A program made the translations under genes and the position numbers. Shown in pieces: positions 25,703 through 34,698 of a DNA stretch of 64,000 nucleotides (the stretch's first letter is position 1; the number at the start of each line of letters is the position of its first letter). Below the pieces are notes generated by a model. It saw only the letters and a program-made list of their open reading frames with translations. It was not told the DNA's origin and did not search any database. Origin of the DNA: Streptomyces griseosporeus (lineage in GTDB: Bacteria > Actinomycetota > Actinomycetes > Streptomycetales > Streptomycetaceae); contig NZ_BNBR01000001.1 of assembly GCF_014656055.1 (NCBI RefSeq), positions 496,001-560,000 on the forward strand, read 5' to 3'.

Positions 25703-27157
25703 ATGACTTCTGTGACTGTCAACGAGGACTCGTTCACCAACTGGAAGAACCGCGAGGAGATCGCGGAGTCGATGATCCCGATCATCGGGAAGCTGCACCG
25801 GGAGCGGGACGTCACCGTCCTCCTCCACAGCCGCTCCTTGGTGAACAAGTCGGTGGTCAGCATCCTGAAGACCCACCGGTTCGCCCGGCAGATCGCCGGC
25901 GAGGAGCTCTCGGTCACCGAGACGCTGCCGTTCCTGAAGGCGCTCACCACGCTGGACCTCGGCCCCTCCCAGATCGACATCGGCATGCTCGCGGCCACCT
26001 ACAAGGCCGACGACCGGGGCCTGACGATCGAGCAGTTCACCGCGGAGGCCGTCGCCGGCGCCTGCGGCGCGGACAAGATCGACCGTGCCGAGGGCCGTGA
26101 CGTCGTCCTGTACGGCTTCGGCCGCATCGGCCGGCTCGTCGCCCGCCTGCTGATCGAGAAGTCCGGCTCCGGCAACGGCCTGCGGCTGCGCGCCATCGTC
26201 GTGCGCGGAGGCGGCGAGCAGGACCTGGTCAAGCGCGCCTCGCTGCTGCGCCGGGACTCCATCCACGGCCAGTTCCAGGGCACGATCACCGTCGACGAGG
26301 ACAACAGCACCATCGTCGCCAACGGCAACGCCATCAAGGTGATCTACGCCGACGACCCGACCTCGGTCGACTACACCGCGTACGGCATCAAGAACGCCAT
26401 CCTCATCGACAACACCGGCAAGTGGCGCGACCGCGAGGGCCTGTCCAAGCACCTGCGCCCCGGCGTCGACAAGGTCGTGCTGACCGCGCCCGGCAAGGGC
26501 GACGTCCCGAACATCGTGCACGGCGTCAACCACGACACCCTCAAGCCGGACGAGCGGATCCTGTCCTGCGCGTCCTGCACCACCAACGCGATCGTGCCGC
26601 CGCTGAAGGCGATGGACGACGAGTTCGGCGTGGTGCGCGGCCACGTGGAGACCGTGCACTCCTTCACCAACGACCAGAACCTGCTGGACAACTACCACAA
26701 GGCCGACCGCCGGGGCCGCAGCGCGCCGCTGAACATGGTGATCACCGAGACCGGTGCCGCCTCCGCCGTGGCCAAGGCGCTGCCCGACCTGAAGGCGAAG
26801 ATCACCGGCAGCTCGATCCGGGTGCCGGTGCCGGACGTCTCGATCGCGATCCTCAACCTCCAGCTGTCCCGCGAGACCGACCGCCAGGAGGTCCTGGACT
26901 ACCTGCGCGAGGTGTCCCTGACCTCGCCGCTCAAGCGCCAGATCGACTTCACCACGGCGCCCGACGCGGTCTCCAGCGACTTCATCGGCTCGCGCCACGC
27001 CTCGATCGTCGACGCCGGCGCCACCAAGGTGGAGGGCGACAACGCCATCCTCTACCTCTGGTACGACAACGAGTTCGGCTACTCCTGCCAGGTCGTCCGC
27101 GTCGTCCAGCACATCTCGGGCGTCGAGTACCCGACGTACCCGGCCCCGGCGGCCTGA
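25703..27157 (+). CDS. gap: Glyceraldehyde-3-phosphate dehydrogenase, long form
   Basis: A 484-residue protein. The first 130 residues are an extra helical domain (TNWKNREEIAESMIPIIGKL, VLLHSRSLVNKSVVSILKTH) absent from ordinary GAPDH. The Rossmann domain starts near 134 (VVLYGFGRIGR), the catalytic motif is SCASCTTN with C292, and YLWYDNEFGYSCQVVRV ends the catalytic domain. It oxidises glyceraldehyde 3-phosphate using NAD(P) or runs in reverse in gluconeogenesis. Long forms are known in actinobacteria beside the normal gap. The ATG at 25703 has only a weak GAAAG before it. A strong terminator follows, so the gene is monocistronic. Confidence 0.95.
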   Translation: MTSVTVNEDSFTNWKNREEIAESMIPIIGKLHRERDVTVLLHSRSLVNKSVVSILKTHRFARQIAGEELSVTETLPFLKALTTLDLGPSQIDIGMLAATYKADDRGLTIEQFTAEAVAGACGADKIDRAEGRDVVLYGFGRIGRLVARLLIEKSGSGNGLRLRAIVVRGGGEQDLVKRASLLRRDSIHGQFQGTITVDEDNSTIVANGNAIKVIYADDPTSVDYTAYGIKNAILIDNTGKWRDREGLSKHLRPGVDKVVLTAPGKGDVPNIVHGVNHDTLKPDERILSCASCTTNAIVPPLKAMDDEFGVVRGHVETVHSFTNDQNLLDNYHKADRRGRSAPLNMVITETGAASAVAKALPDLKAKITGSSIRVPVPDVSIAILNLQLSRETDRQEVLDYLREVSLTSPLKRQIDFTTAPDAVSSDFIGSRHASIVDAGATKVEGDNAILYLWYDNEFGYSCQVVRVVQHISGVEYPTYPAPAA

Positions 27158-27174
27158 CGCACCCCGCCTGCGCG

Positions 27175-27205
27175 ACCCCCGGGAGCCCCTGTGGCTCCCG
27201 GGGGT
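27175..27205 (+). terminator. Strong terminator after gap
   Basis: ACCCCCGGGAGCC at 27175-27187 pairs perfectly with GGCTCCCGGGGGT at 27193-27205 around a 5-base loop, followed by a short T run. Confidence 0.9.
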
Positions 27206-27313
27206 TTCCCCTATGCCCCGCCGCCCGCTCTTGTGGCCGGGCGGGCCCGGACGCTTCAATTCCCCCACCCCCGCAGGAGAACGCCCGTCCCACACCCGTC
27301 GAAGGGGTTCTTC

Positions 27314-28186
27314 TTGACTGCCCTACGCGCCACCGCCGTCACCGCAGCGGCCTGCGCCGCCGTGCTCGCCACCGCGCTGCCGTCCTCGGCGATCAACTCG
27401 TACAACGCCACGCCCGCGCCCGAACGCACCGAGGTCGGCGCGCTCGTGGCCACCTGGGACAACGACGGGGATCCGGCGACCCCGGACCGCGTCGACTGGG
27501 TCTGCTCCGGCACGATGATCGACAGGGACACCTTCCTGACCGCGGCCCACTGCACCACGGACTGGCCGGACAACGTGCGCTTCTACGTCTCCCTCGACCA
27601 GGACGTGCAGGCCGGGCTGGACGCCGCCGCGAAGAAGTACCCGGGCGATCCGGCCGCGCAGGCCCGTGCCGTCGCCGTCGAGGGCACCGCGCACAGCCAC
27701 CCCGACTACCCGGGCCCCTCCTCGGACCCGCACGACATCTCGGTGATCGAGCTGCCCGCCAAGCAGGTCGCGGCCCGCTGGACCTTCACCCCGGCCACCC
27801 TGCCGGCCGCCAACCAGCTCGGCGCCCTCGGGCCGCGGCAGCTGAACTCCACGGACTGGTTCGTCGCCGGGTACGGCACCCAGGAGGCCGTCAACGGCCC
27901 CGGCGGGCAGACCCACCCGGGCGGCGGTGTCCGGATGAAGGCGCCGGTCACCTTCGACGCCCTCAACGACGCGTGGGTCCGGCTGGCCATGACCGCGCCG
28001 CAGGGCAACGGCGGCGCCTGCTACGGCGACTCCGGCGGCCCGAACTTCGCGGTGATCGGCGGCCGGAACGTCCTCGCGGCCACGACCATCACCGGCGACG
28101 GCCCCTGCTACGCCACCAACGTGTCCTACCGGCTGGACACCCCGGCGGCGCGGGCCTTCCTGTCGCCCTTCGTGAAGCTGCCGTAG
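27314..28186 (+). CDS. Secreted trypsin-like serine protease (S1 family)
   Basis: A 290-residue protein from a TTG at 27314, chosen because AAGGGG lies 7 bases upstream and the signal peptide begins at once (LTALRATAVTAAACAAVLATALPSSA). The catalytic triad is H79 (LTAAHC), D141 (DPHDISVIEL) and S240 (CYGDSGGPN). There is no obvious pro-region. WVCSG and the Cys in AAHC support the standard disulfide. The substrate pocket cannot be judged safely. It sits between two terminators and is probably transcribed alone. Confidence 0.9.
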   Translation: MTALRATAVTAAACAAVLATALPSSAINSYNATPAPERTEVGALVATWDNDGDPATPDRVDWVCSGTMIDRDTFLTAAHCTTDWPDNVRFYVSLDQDVQAGLDAAAKKYPGDPAAQARAVAVEGTAHSHPDYPGPSSDPHDISVIELPAKQVAARWTFTPATLPAANQLGALGPRQLNSTDWFVAGYGTQEAVNGPGGQTHPGGGVRMKAPVTFDALNDAWVRLAMTAPQGNGGACYGDSGGPNFAVIGGRNVLAATTITGDGPCYATNVSYRLDTPAARAFLSPFVKLP

Positions 28187-28194
28187 CCGCCGCG

Positions 28195-28222
28195 GGGCCG
28201 GGCGCACGGCAGCGCCCGGCCC
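28195..28222 (+). terminator. Terminator after the protease gene
   Basis: GGGCCGGGCG at 28195-28204 pairs perfectly with CGCCCGGCCC at 28213-28222 around an 8-base loop. Confidence 0.75.
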
Positions 28223-28323
28223 TGTGGGGTGCCGTGCGGGCGTGCGGTGCCGTTCGAGTGGTGCCGGACACGAGGCGGTCGTAGGTTCAATAGCAGCACG
28301 ACCGCAGCCGCCGGGGAGCAGAC

Positions 28324-28773
28324 ATGCGCGCACACACGGTCAGAACGGCCCTCGCCCTCGGTGCGCTCGCCTCGCTCATGGCGGCGACCGCACCCGTCTC
28401 CGCGAGCGCCGGCGAGCAGAGCCGGCCGGCCGGACCGCCGCCCGTCCTCGTGGACTGCCTCTGGCACGCGCAGGTGCGCCCGGCGGACTTCGTCCTCGCC
28501 TGCGGGGACGGCAACAGCCGCCTGGTGTCGCTGCACTGGTCGCGCTGGGACGCGCGGGCGGCGGTCGGCGAGGGCGTCAACATGGTCAACGACTGCAAGC
28601 CGTACTGCGCGGCGGGCCGCTTCCACGGCTACCGCGTCGCCGTACGCCTCGACAAACCGGTGACGTGGAAGAAGCAGCCGAGGCTGCGGCAGTACACCCG
28701 GATGACGCTCACCTTCAGGGACGCCCGGCCCGAGCGGCTGCCGCAGTCGGTCACCTACCCGCTGTGGAGCTGA
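28324..28773 (+). CDS. Small secreted protein of unknown function
   Basis: A 149-residue protein with GGGGAG before the ATG. MRAHTVRTALALGALASLMAA and SASAGEQ form a signal peptide of about 29 residues. The mature part contains four Cys in a pattern (VDCLWHAQ, LACGDGN, NDCKPYCAAG) that suggests two disulfides, Trp-rich turns (SLHWSRWDARAAVGEG) and a beta-rich C-terminus (YRVAVRLDKPV, MTLTF). This kind of small disulfide-bonded secreted protein recurs in streptomycetes without assigned function. It converges on asnB with only four bases between. Confidence 0.7.
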   Translation: MRAHTVRTALALGALASLMAATAPVSASAGEQSRPAGPPPVLVDCLWHAQVRPADFVLACGDGNSRLVSLHWSRWDARAAVGEGVNMVNDCKPYCAAGRFHGYRVAVRLDKPVTWKKQPRLRQYTRMTLTFRDARPERLPQSVTYPLWS

Positions 28774-28777
28774 GCGG

Positions 28778-30619
28778 TCAGTCGAGGACCAGCTCGGGCC
28801 GGTAGAGGTCGAGCCAGACGGCGAGGTCGAGGGCCCGCTCCAGGCTGCGCCGGGCCGCCTGGGTGCGCACCGGTCCGCCGGGGCTCGCGGCGCGGCGCAG
28901 GCGCTCGCGGTCCACCAGGTCGAAGACGGGGTGGGCGGGGCGGGCGAGCAGGTCCTGCACCTGGTCCTGGAGGGCCGTCGCGTAGGCGGGGTCCTGGGTG
29001 GAGGGGTAGGGGCTCTTGACGCGGTCGTAGACGGAGCGCGGCAGCAGGTCGGCGGTCGCCTCGCGCAGCAGGCTCTTCTCGCGGCCGTCGAAGGACTTCA
29101 GCGCCCAGGGCGTGTTGTAGACGTACTCGACGAGCCGGTGGTCGCAGAACGGCACGCGGACCTCCAGGCCGACGGCCATGCTGGCGCGGTCCTTCCGGTC
29201 GAGCAGGATGCGGACGAAACGGGTCAGGTGGACGTGGCTCATGCGCCGCATCCGGTACTCCAGGTCGCTCTCCCCGTCCAGCCGCTCCACCGCGGCGGCG
29301 GCCGTGCGCCAGCCGTCGGCGGTGTAGGCGGGCAGGTCGAGGGCGCGGGTCAGCTCGGGGCGCAGGACGCCGGCGTCCTCGCCGAAGTGCCGCGCGAACC
29401 GCACCAGCCAGGGGAAGGTGTCGGCGGTGCGGGCCTCCTCGTCGAAGAACTGCAGGTAGCCGCCGAAGACCTCGTCGGCGGACTCGCCGGACAGGGCGAC
29501 GGTGGAGTGCTCGCGGATGGCGCGGAAGAGCAGGTAGAGGGAGGTGTCCATGTCGCCGAAGCCGGTGGGCAGGTCGCGGGCCCGGATGACCTTCTCACGG
29601 ACGCCCGGGTCGGCGAGTGCCTGGGCGTCGAGCACGATGTCCTGGTGGGCGGTGCCGGCGGTGCGGACCACGTCGTGCACGAACGGTGTGTCGGGGGTGC
29701 CGCGCAGCTCGTCGGCGACGAAGTGGTCGGCCTGGCCGGCGAAGTCGACGGCGAAGCTGCGCACCTTCTCGCCCTGCTCGGCCAGCTGCCGGGCGGCCAG
29801 CGCGGTCATCGCGGAGGAGTCGAGGCCGCCGGAGAGCAGGGTGCAGCGCGGCACGTCGGCGACGAGCTGCCGGCGGACGATGTCCTCCAGCAGCGAGCGG
29901 ACGGTGGCGATCGTGGTGGCGCGGTCGTCGGTGTGGGCGCGGGTCTCCAGCCGCCAGTAGACGCGGGTGCGCACTCCGGTGCGGTCGACGGTGACGACGG
30001 TGCCGGGTTCGACCTCGCGCAGGCCGTCCCAGACGGCGTGGCCCGGCGTCTTGACCAGGGCGAAGACCTCGCGCAGCCCGTCCAGGCGGACGCGGGGGCG
30101 GGCGAGCGGGTTGGCGAGGACGGCCTTGGGTTCGGAGCCGAAGAGGACGCCGTCGTCGGTCGGGGCGTAGTAGAGGGGCTTGATGCCCATGCGGTCGCGG
30201 ACCAGCAGCAGTGTGTCGGTGCGGGCGTCCCAGAGGGCGAAGGCGTACATGCCGTTGAGCCGCTCGGGCAGGGCCTCGCCCCATTCGAGGTAGCCGCGCA
30301 GGACGACCTCGGTGTCGGAGCGGGTGGTGAACCGGTGGCCGCGGTCGGTGAGTTCGCGGCGCAGCTCGGTGAAGTTGTAGGTCTCCCCCGAGTAGACGAG
30401 GACGACCGGGCCGTCGGGAGTGTCCACCGTCATCGGCTGGCGTCCGCCGGGCAGGTCGATGATGGCCAGCCTGCGGTGGCCGAGCGCGGCCGGGCCCTCG
30501 GCCCAGATGCCGCTGTCGTCCGGGCCGCGGCAGGCCATCGTCCCGGTCATCGCGTGCAGCGTCGCGTCCTCGGCGCGCAGCTCACGGTCGAACGACACCC
30601 AGCCGGTGATGCCGCACAT
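28778..30619 (-). CDS. asnB: Asparagine synthase (glutamine-hydrolysing)
   Basis: A 613-residue enzyme from an ATG 7 bases after AGGAGG, placing the N-terminal nucleophile Cys at position 2 (MCGITGW). Residues 1-165 are the glutaminase domain (ACRGPDDSG, HRRLAIIDLPGG, YSGETYNF); residues 220-600 are the synthetase domain with pyrophosphate loop LLSGGLDSSAMTAL, SGESADEVFGGYL, and DRKDRASMAVGLEVRVPF. It amidates aspartate using ATP and glutamine. No peptide or nucleotide natural-product genes adjoin it, so primary asparagine synthesis is the simplest reading. About 230 bases precede it before the next gene. Confidence 0.95.
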   Translation of the reverse strand: MCGITGWVSFDRELRAEDATLHAMTGTMACRGPDDSGIWAEGPAALGHRRLAIIDLPGGRQPMTVDTPDGPVVLVYSGETYNFTELRRELTDRGHRFTTRSDTEVVLRGYLEWGEALPERLNGMYAFALWDARTDTLLLVRDRMGIKPLYYAPTDDGVLFGSEPKAVLANPLARPRVRLDGLREVFALVKTPGHAVWDGLREVEPGTVVTVDRTGVRTRVYWRLETRAHTDDRATTIATVRSLLEDIVRRQLVADVPRCTLLSGGLDSSAMTALAARQLAEQGEKVRSFAVDFAGQADHFVADELRGTPDTPFVHDVVRTAGTAHQDIVLDAQALADPGVREKVIRARDLPTGFGDMDTSLYLLFRAIREHSTVALSGESADEVFGGYLQFFDEEARTADTFPWLVRFARHFGEDAGVLRPELTRALDLPAYTADGWRTAAAAVERLDGESDLEYRMRRMSHVHLTRFVRILLDRKDRASMAVGLEVRVPFCDHRLVEYVYNTPWALKSFDGREKSLLREATADLLPRSVYDRVKSPYPSTQDPAYATALQDQVQDLLARPAHPVFDLVDRERLRRAASPGGPVRTQAARRSLERALDLAVWLDLYRPELVLD

Positions 30620-30849
30620 ACGGGGCCTCCTGACAGTTGTATGTGACATCTATGTGTCGACCGTGCTCCTCCCCGGCTGGTCGGGTCAACGCGTTCGTAA
30701 CATGTGCGACCTTGCAAAGGGAGCACTTTCGGCCGCGTTTTACCTGGTGATCACCGTGCGCGGCAGGCGGCGCCGGGCGGACCGCAATGAAATCCGGCCA
30801 TATGCAAAGTCTTGGCCAACGGGCCGCTGGGCGGGGCCGCCGACCTGGT

Positions 30850-32529
30850 TCAGTCCCCGGTGCCGCAGCAGCCGCCCACGGGCGCGGACGTCTCCAGGCG
30901 GCAGAAGCAGGACGACGTGACCGGTACGTCGGCCAGGGCGGTCGCCACCTTCAGCTGCTGGGCGACGAGCTGCGCCTCGCCCGTCCGTCCGAGGCGCACC
31001 AGGCACTCGTGCAGGCCGTGCAGCGCCCATACGTTGCCCGGGTGCTGGAGCGGACGCGGCAGCGTGCCGTCGAGGCCCAGGTCGGCGCGGTAGACCGCCT
31101 CGGCCTCCGCGACGCGGCCCTGCTCCAGCAGGAGGGCGCCCAGCGCGTGCCGGGTGGGCTGCATCCAGCCCCAGGGCTCGTCGTAGGGCAGGGAGTCGTC
31201 CAGTTCGACGGAGCGGGCGAGCGCGGCGAAGGCGGCGTCGTACGCGCCCTTGCGGTACTCCAGCTCCCCGTCGAGCATCGCGGAGGCGATCGCCAGGATG
31301 TCCGCGCAGGTGTTGTTGAACAGCATGCGGGTCTCCGGGACCCGGTCGGCCGCGGCGCGGAACAGCCGCCGCTCCTCCTCCGCCTCGGCGATCCGGCCGG
31401 TCGCGGAGAGCGCCACGCCCCGGGCGTAGTGCAGCATCGCGGTCGTCACGCAGTACAGCTCCCGGTCGGCGGGCGGCGGCAGGCGCAGGACGTCGTCCCA
31501 GCGGCCGAAGCGGATCAGCACGTGCACCCGCATGGCGAGGAACGCCTCCAGCCAGTCGGCCATGGGCGGGCTCTGCACCCGCAGCAGCTCCTCCGGGACG
31601 CACTCCTCCAGCGCGGCCGCGGCCTCCAGGGCGACGCGGGACGCCCCGAGGAACAGGGCGCCGTAGATCCGGAAGTGGTGGTTGTGCGCCCGGTACAGGG
31701 TGTAGAAGTTCATCGCCCCGGACCGGGCGAGGTACTTGGTGTCGGCGGCGATCGCGGCGGTGTTGTCGGAGACGACACGGCGGTAGTCGCCGCAGAGCAC
31801 CTCCAGGTGCGAGGGCATGTGCAGCAGGTGGCCGGCGTCGGGGACCAGGCCGCGCAGCCGGTCGGCGACGGCCAGCGCGGCCTCCGGGGCCGGGGACATC
31901 TCCATCAGGTGGATGTAGAGGTGGACGACGCCGGGGTGCCGCGGGCCCGCCTCGCCGGCCAGCACCCGGTCGAGGACCGCCTTGGCCTCCAGGGTGCGGG
32001 CGCCCTCGGCGGACTCGCCGGTGCGCAGGTCCCACAGCTGCCAGGGGGTGAGGTTCATCAGCGCGTCGGCGTACAGCGCGGCGATGTCCGGGTCGTCGGG
32101 CGCGAGCGCGTGGACGGCGCGCATCCGGTCGGCGTACGGCTCGTTCCACACCGAGCAGTCCTCGGCGGGCACGGCCTGCGGGTAGCGGGCGCGCAGCGCC
32201 TCGATCAGGGCGCGCTCGACGGGGGTGGCGTGCGCGGCCGCCGCGTGGGCGCGTTCGACGGCGGCGTGGGTGCGGTCGACGGTGCGGGCCAGGTCCCGCT
32301 CGTCGAAGAACTCCCAGGGCTTGTTGTAGTTCGGGCCGAGCGCGTAGGCGAGGCCCCAGTGGGCCATGGCGCAGTCCGGGTCGGCCGCGGCGGCGGCCTC
32401 GAAGCAGGCGACGGCCTCCTCGTGGTGGAAGGCGTACGTCCACACCAGTCCGCGGTCGAACCAGGTCTGGGCCTCGGGGGACGAGGTCGTCACCGGGCGG
32501 GTGTGGGTGCCGAGGTCGTAGTAGTCCAT
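30850..32529 (-). CDS. His-rich tetratricopeptide-repeat protein
   Basis: A 559-residue protein with GGAGGGACG before the ATG. Helical TPR-type repeats run through it (FDRGLVWTYAFHHEEAVACFEAA, and LGALLLEQGRVAEAEAVYRADL near the end). Several His clusters are unusually conserved-looking for a TPR scaffold: HLYIHLMEMSP, LLHMPSHLEVLCGDYRR and YRAHNHHFRIYGALFLG. Similar proteins are widespread and uncharacterised; the His positions suggest metal or ligand binding, maybe catalysis. The C-terminus is Cys-rich (SSCFCRLE, VGGCCGTGD). It is alone in its transcription unit. Confidence 0.75.
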   Translation of the reverse strand: MDYYDLGTHTRPVTTSSPEAQTWFDRGLVWTYAFHHEEAVACFEAAAAADPDCAMAHWGLAYALGPNYNKPWEFFDERDLARTVDRTHAAVERAHAAAAHATPVERALIEALRARYPQAVPAEDCSVWNEPYADRMRAVHALAPDDPDIAALYADALMNLTPWQLWDLRTGESAEGARTLEAKAVLDRVLAGEAGPRHPGVVHLYIHLMEMSPAPEAALAVADRLRGLVPDAGHLLHMPSHLEVLCGDYRRVVSDNTAAIAADTKYLARSGAMNFYTLYRAHNHHFRIYGALFLGASRVALEAAAALEECVPEELLRVQSPPMADWLEAFLAMRVHVLIRFGRWDDVLRLPPPADRELYCVTTAMLHYARGVALSATGRIAEAEEERRLFRAAADRVPETRMLFNNTCADILAIASAMLDGELEYRKGAYDAAFAALARSVELDDSLPYDEPWGWMQPTRHALGALLLEQGRVAEAEAVYRADLGLDGTLPRPLQHPGNVWALHGLHECLVRLGRTGEAQLVAQQLKVATALADVPVTSSCFCRLETSAPVGGCCGTGD

Positions 32530-32708
32530 GCGTCCCTCCTGGCCGCTGTGCCGTCTGCCCCCTTAACGCGCGGGCGGCCCGGGGGGTGTCCCGTCCGCGG
32601 GTGCTGCGGTGGAGCCGTGCGGTGCGGCACCGTTGTGGGCCGCCGCGCCGGATGCGAGGATGCGCAGCCGCCGTATGTCGCCGGAAGGCACCGACGAGAG
32701 GGAGCATC

Positions 32709-33362
32709 GTGAGCGAACCCGGTCACCGGCCGTCCGCCGCCGTGGTGTTCGACGCGCTGGGCACGGAGTACGAGAAGGCGTTCGCGGGCTCCGCGGCGCA
32801 TCGGGCGTCGCTGCAGTGGCTGCTGGGCCGGCTGGCGCCGCGCAGCAGGGTGCTGGACGTGGGCAGCGGGACCGGGCGGCCGACCGCCGCGACGCTGGCC
32901 GCGGCGGGGCACCGGGTGCTGGGGGTGGACGTCTCCCCCGTCATGGTGGACATCGCCTCCCGGCAGGTCCCCGCGGCGGAGTTCCGCTGCGCGGACGTCC
33001 GGCGGATGCCTCTCGACGACGGGGCCTTCGACGCGGTGTGCGTGTACTTCTCGCTGCTGCAGATGTCCCGCGCCGAGCAGGCGGAGCTGGTGCGCGCGCT
33101 CGCCGGGGCGGTCCGGCCGGGCGGCAGCATGGTGCTGGCGACGGTCCCGCTGGACGTGGAGGGCGTCGACGCCGTCTTCATGGGACAGCCGGTACGGGTG
33201 ACCAGCTTCGGGGCGGCGGAGTTCACCGCGCTGGCCGAGGCGGCGGGGCTGGGCGTGGTGGCCCGGCACAGCGCGGAGTTCACGCCCGCGCACCCCGACG
33301 CCGTACCCGAGCCGCATCTGTTCCTGTACTGCGAGCGCGGGGTGGCGCGGGGTGCGGGGTGA
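32709..33362 (+). CDS. SAM-dependent methyltransferase
   Basis: A 217-residue protein from a GTG at 32709 with AGAGGGAG upstream. Motif I is VLDVGSGTGRPTAATL near residue 48, then LGVDVSPVMVDIASRQ, RCADVRRMPLDDGAFDAV and VRPGGSMVLATV, the class I methyltransferase order typical of UbiE/COQ5-like enzymes. The C-terminal beta strands (FTALAEAAGLGVVARHSAEF, PHLFLYCERG) complete the fold. The substrate is unknown. An upstream in-frame extension was rejected because it lacks homology and a ribosome binding site. It ends four bases before the convergent hydrolase gene. Confidence 0.88.
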   Translation: MSEPGHRPSAAVVFDALGTEYEKAFAGSAAHRASLQWLLGRLAPRSRVLDVGSGTGRPTAATLAAAGHRVLGVDVSPVMVDIASRQVPAAEFRCADVRRMPLDDGAFDAVCVYFSLLQMSRAEQAELVRALAGAVRPGGSMVLATVPLDVEGVDAVFMGQPVRVTSFGAAEFTALAEAAGLGVVARHSAEFTPAHPDAVPEPHLFLYCERGVARGAG

Positions 33363-33365
33363 GGG

Positions 33366-34544
33366 TCAGGGGCGGCCGCGCAGGAGGGCGCAGACGAAGT
33401 CCTCCTGGACGGCGCGCATCAGGGTCAGCTGCTGCGGCCGGCCGGCGTTGATCTGCGTGGTGACCGAGAAGGTCAGGGAGCGGCGGCCGTCGGGCGTGGC
33501 GGCGATCAGCTGCGTGTAGCCCGCGGTGTTGCCGGTGTGCCCGAGGACGGTGCCGCAGCGGGTCTCGTACCGGAAGAGCGCCAGGCCGGCCGAGTTGCGG
33601 CCGGGGCCGGGCGGCTGGGACTCGCCGGGGATCCAGCGCCGCTGCTCGCGCTGGACGGCGTCGCCGAACAGCGCTCCGCCGACGTAGCCGCGGATGAAGC
33701 GGGTCAGGTCGGCGGGCGTGGAGACGATGCCGCCGGACGCCCACGCGCCGGAGGCGCTGATCAGCTCGCTGACGTCCTCGGGCGGCGAGACGGTGACGTC
33801 GTAGCCGTGCAGGTAGGGCCGGGGCAGGCGGTAGCCCTGCGGGAGGCTGGTGTCGCGCAGGCCGAGCGGGCGGTAGACCAGTTCGGCGAGCAGCCGCTCG
33901 TACGGGGTGCCGGTGACGGCCTCGGCCATCAGGGCGACGGCGATGTTGTCGGAGTTGGAGTAGTGGTAGCGGCTGCCGGGCGGGAAGAGCAGGGGCTGGT
34001 CGGCGACGTAGTCGAGCAGGTGCCGGGAGTCGAAGTGGTGGCGCGGGTCGGCGATCACTTCGGCGATGAAGTCGGGGTCTTCGCTGTAGTCGGGCAGTCC
34101 GCTGGTGTGGTTCAGCAGCTGGCGCAGGGTGACGGCGCCCCAGGCCGCGGGCAGCTGGGGCAGCCGCCGTCGCAGGGTGTCGTCGAGGCGGAGGACTCCG
34201 CGGTCGACGAGGCTGAGGGCAACGGCGCCGCTGAAGGCCTTGGCCGTGCTCGCGATGCGCATGTGGTCGCCGGGCCGGGGCGGACGGCCGGTGGCGAGGT
34301 CGGCGACGCCGGCCCGGACCACGCGGGTGTGCCCGTCGGACTGGAGGACGGCGATCGCCCCGGGCGGACCGCCCGGTGCGCGGACGAGCTGTTCGAGCCG
34401 CTGCTCCAGGGCTCGGTCCTGGCCGTCGTGGTCGGGACCGGGCGTGGCGGCACCGGCCGGGAAGGCGGGCAGCAGCGCGGCGAGACAGAGCGCGGCGACG
34501 GCGAGCGCGCGCAGCCGGCGCGGGGGTGCGGGGAGCGGGGGCAT
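33366..34544 (-). CDS. Secreted serine hydrolase, beta-lactamase/D-Ala-D-Ala carboxypeptidase fold
   Basis: A 392-residue protein; AGGAGG is 5 bases before the ATG at 34544. A signal peptide (RRLRALAVAALCLAALLPAFPAGAA) leads into a class C beta-lactamase-type domain with SxxK in IASTAKAF (near residue 98), YxN in YHYSNSDN (near 188) and HxG in GHTGNTAGY near the end. Such proteins include D,D-peptidases, esterases and beta-lactamases; the spacing is of the carboxypeptidase/esterase type and resistance should not be assumed. No regulator gene of the AmpR type is near. Confidence 0.88.
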   Translation of the reverse strand: MPPLPAPPRRLRALAVAALCLAALLPAFPAGAATPGPDHDGQDRALEQRLEQLVRAPGGPPGAIAVLQSDGHTRVVRAGVADLATGRPPRPGDHMRIASTAKAFSGAVALSLVDRGVLRLDDTLRRRLPQLPAAWGAVTLRQLLNHTSGLPDYSEDPDFIAEVIADPRHHFDSRHLLDYVADQPLLFPPGSRYHYSNSDNIAVALMAEAVTGTPYERLLAELVYRPLGLRDTSLPQGYRLPRPYLHGYDVTVSPPEDVSELISASGAWASGGIVSTPADLTRFIRGYVGGALFGDAVQREQRRWIPGESQPPGPGRNSAGLALFRYETRCGTVLGHTGNTAGYTQLIAATPDGRRSLTFSVTTQINAGRPQQLTLMRAVQEDFVCALLRGRP

Positions 34545-34698
34545 GCAGCCTCCTGGGGACGGTGTAGGAGCGGGTCCTCGGCCAGCATCGGGCCGCGGGC
34601 CCGCACCCGCCGGGTGGCGCTGCTGCATCCGGCCCAATGGGGCGCGATGGCTCGTCGGCGGTCGGAGCGCGGACGCACCCGCCGCGCCCCCGCTGCCC

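Noticed and set aside
28778..30619. Natural-product or lasso peptide cluster around the asparagine synthase
   Set aside because: No precursor peptide, cyclase partner, NRPS or PKS gene is near, and the protein has the normal domain order and length of AsnB.
30620..30849. Additional small gene between asnB and the TPR gene
   Set aside because: Open frames there lack ribosome binding sites and typical codon use; the AT-richer sequence fits a promoter and leader for asnB.
33366..34544. Antibiotic-resistance beta-lactamase
   Set aside because: Motifs and length fit the broad carboxypeptidase/esterase group, and no resistance context is present, so a specific resistance claim is not supported.
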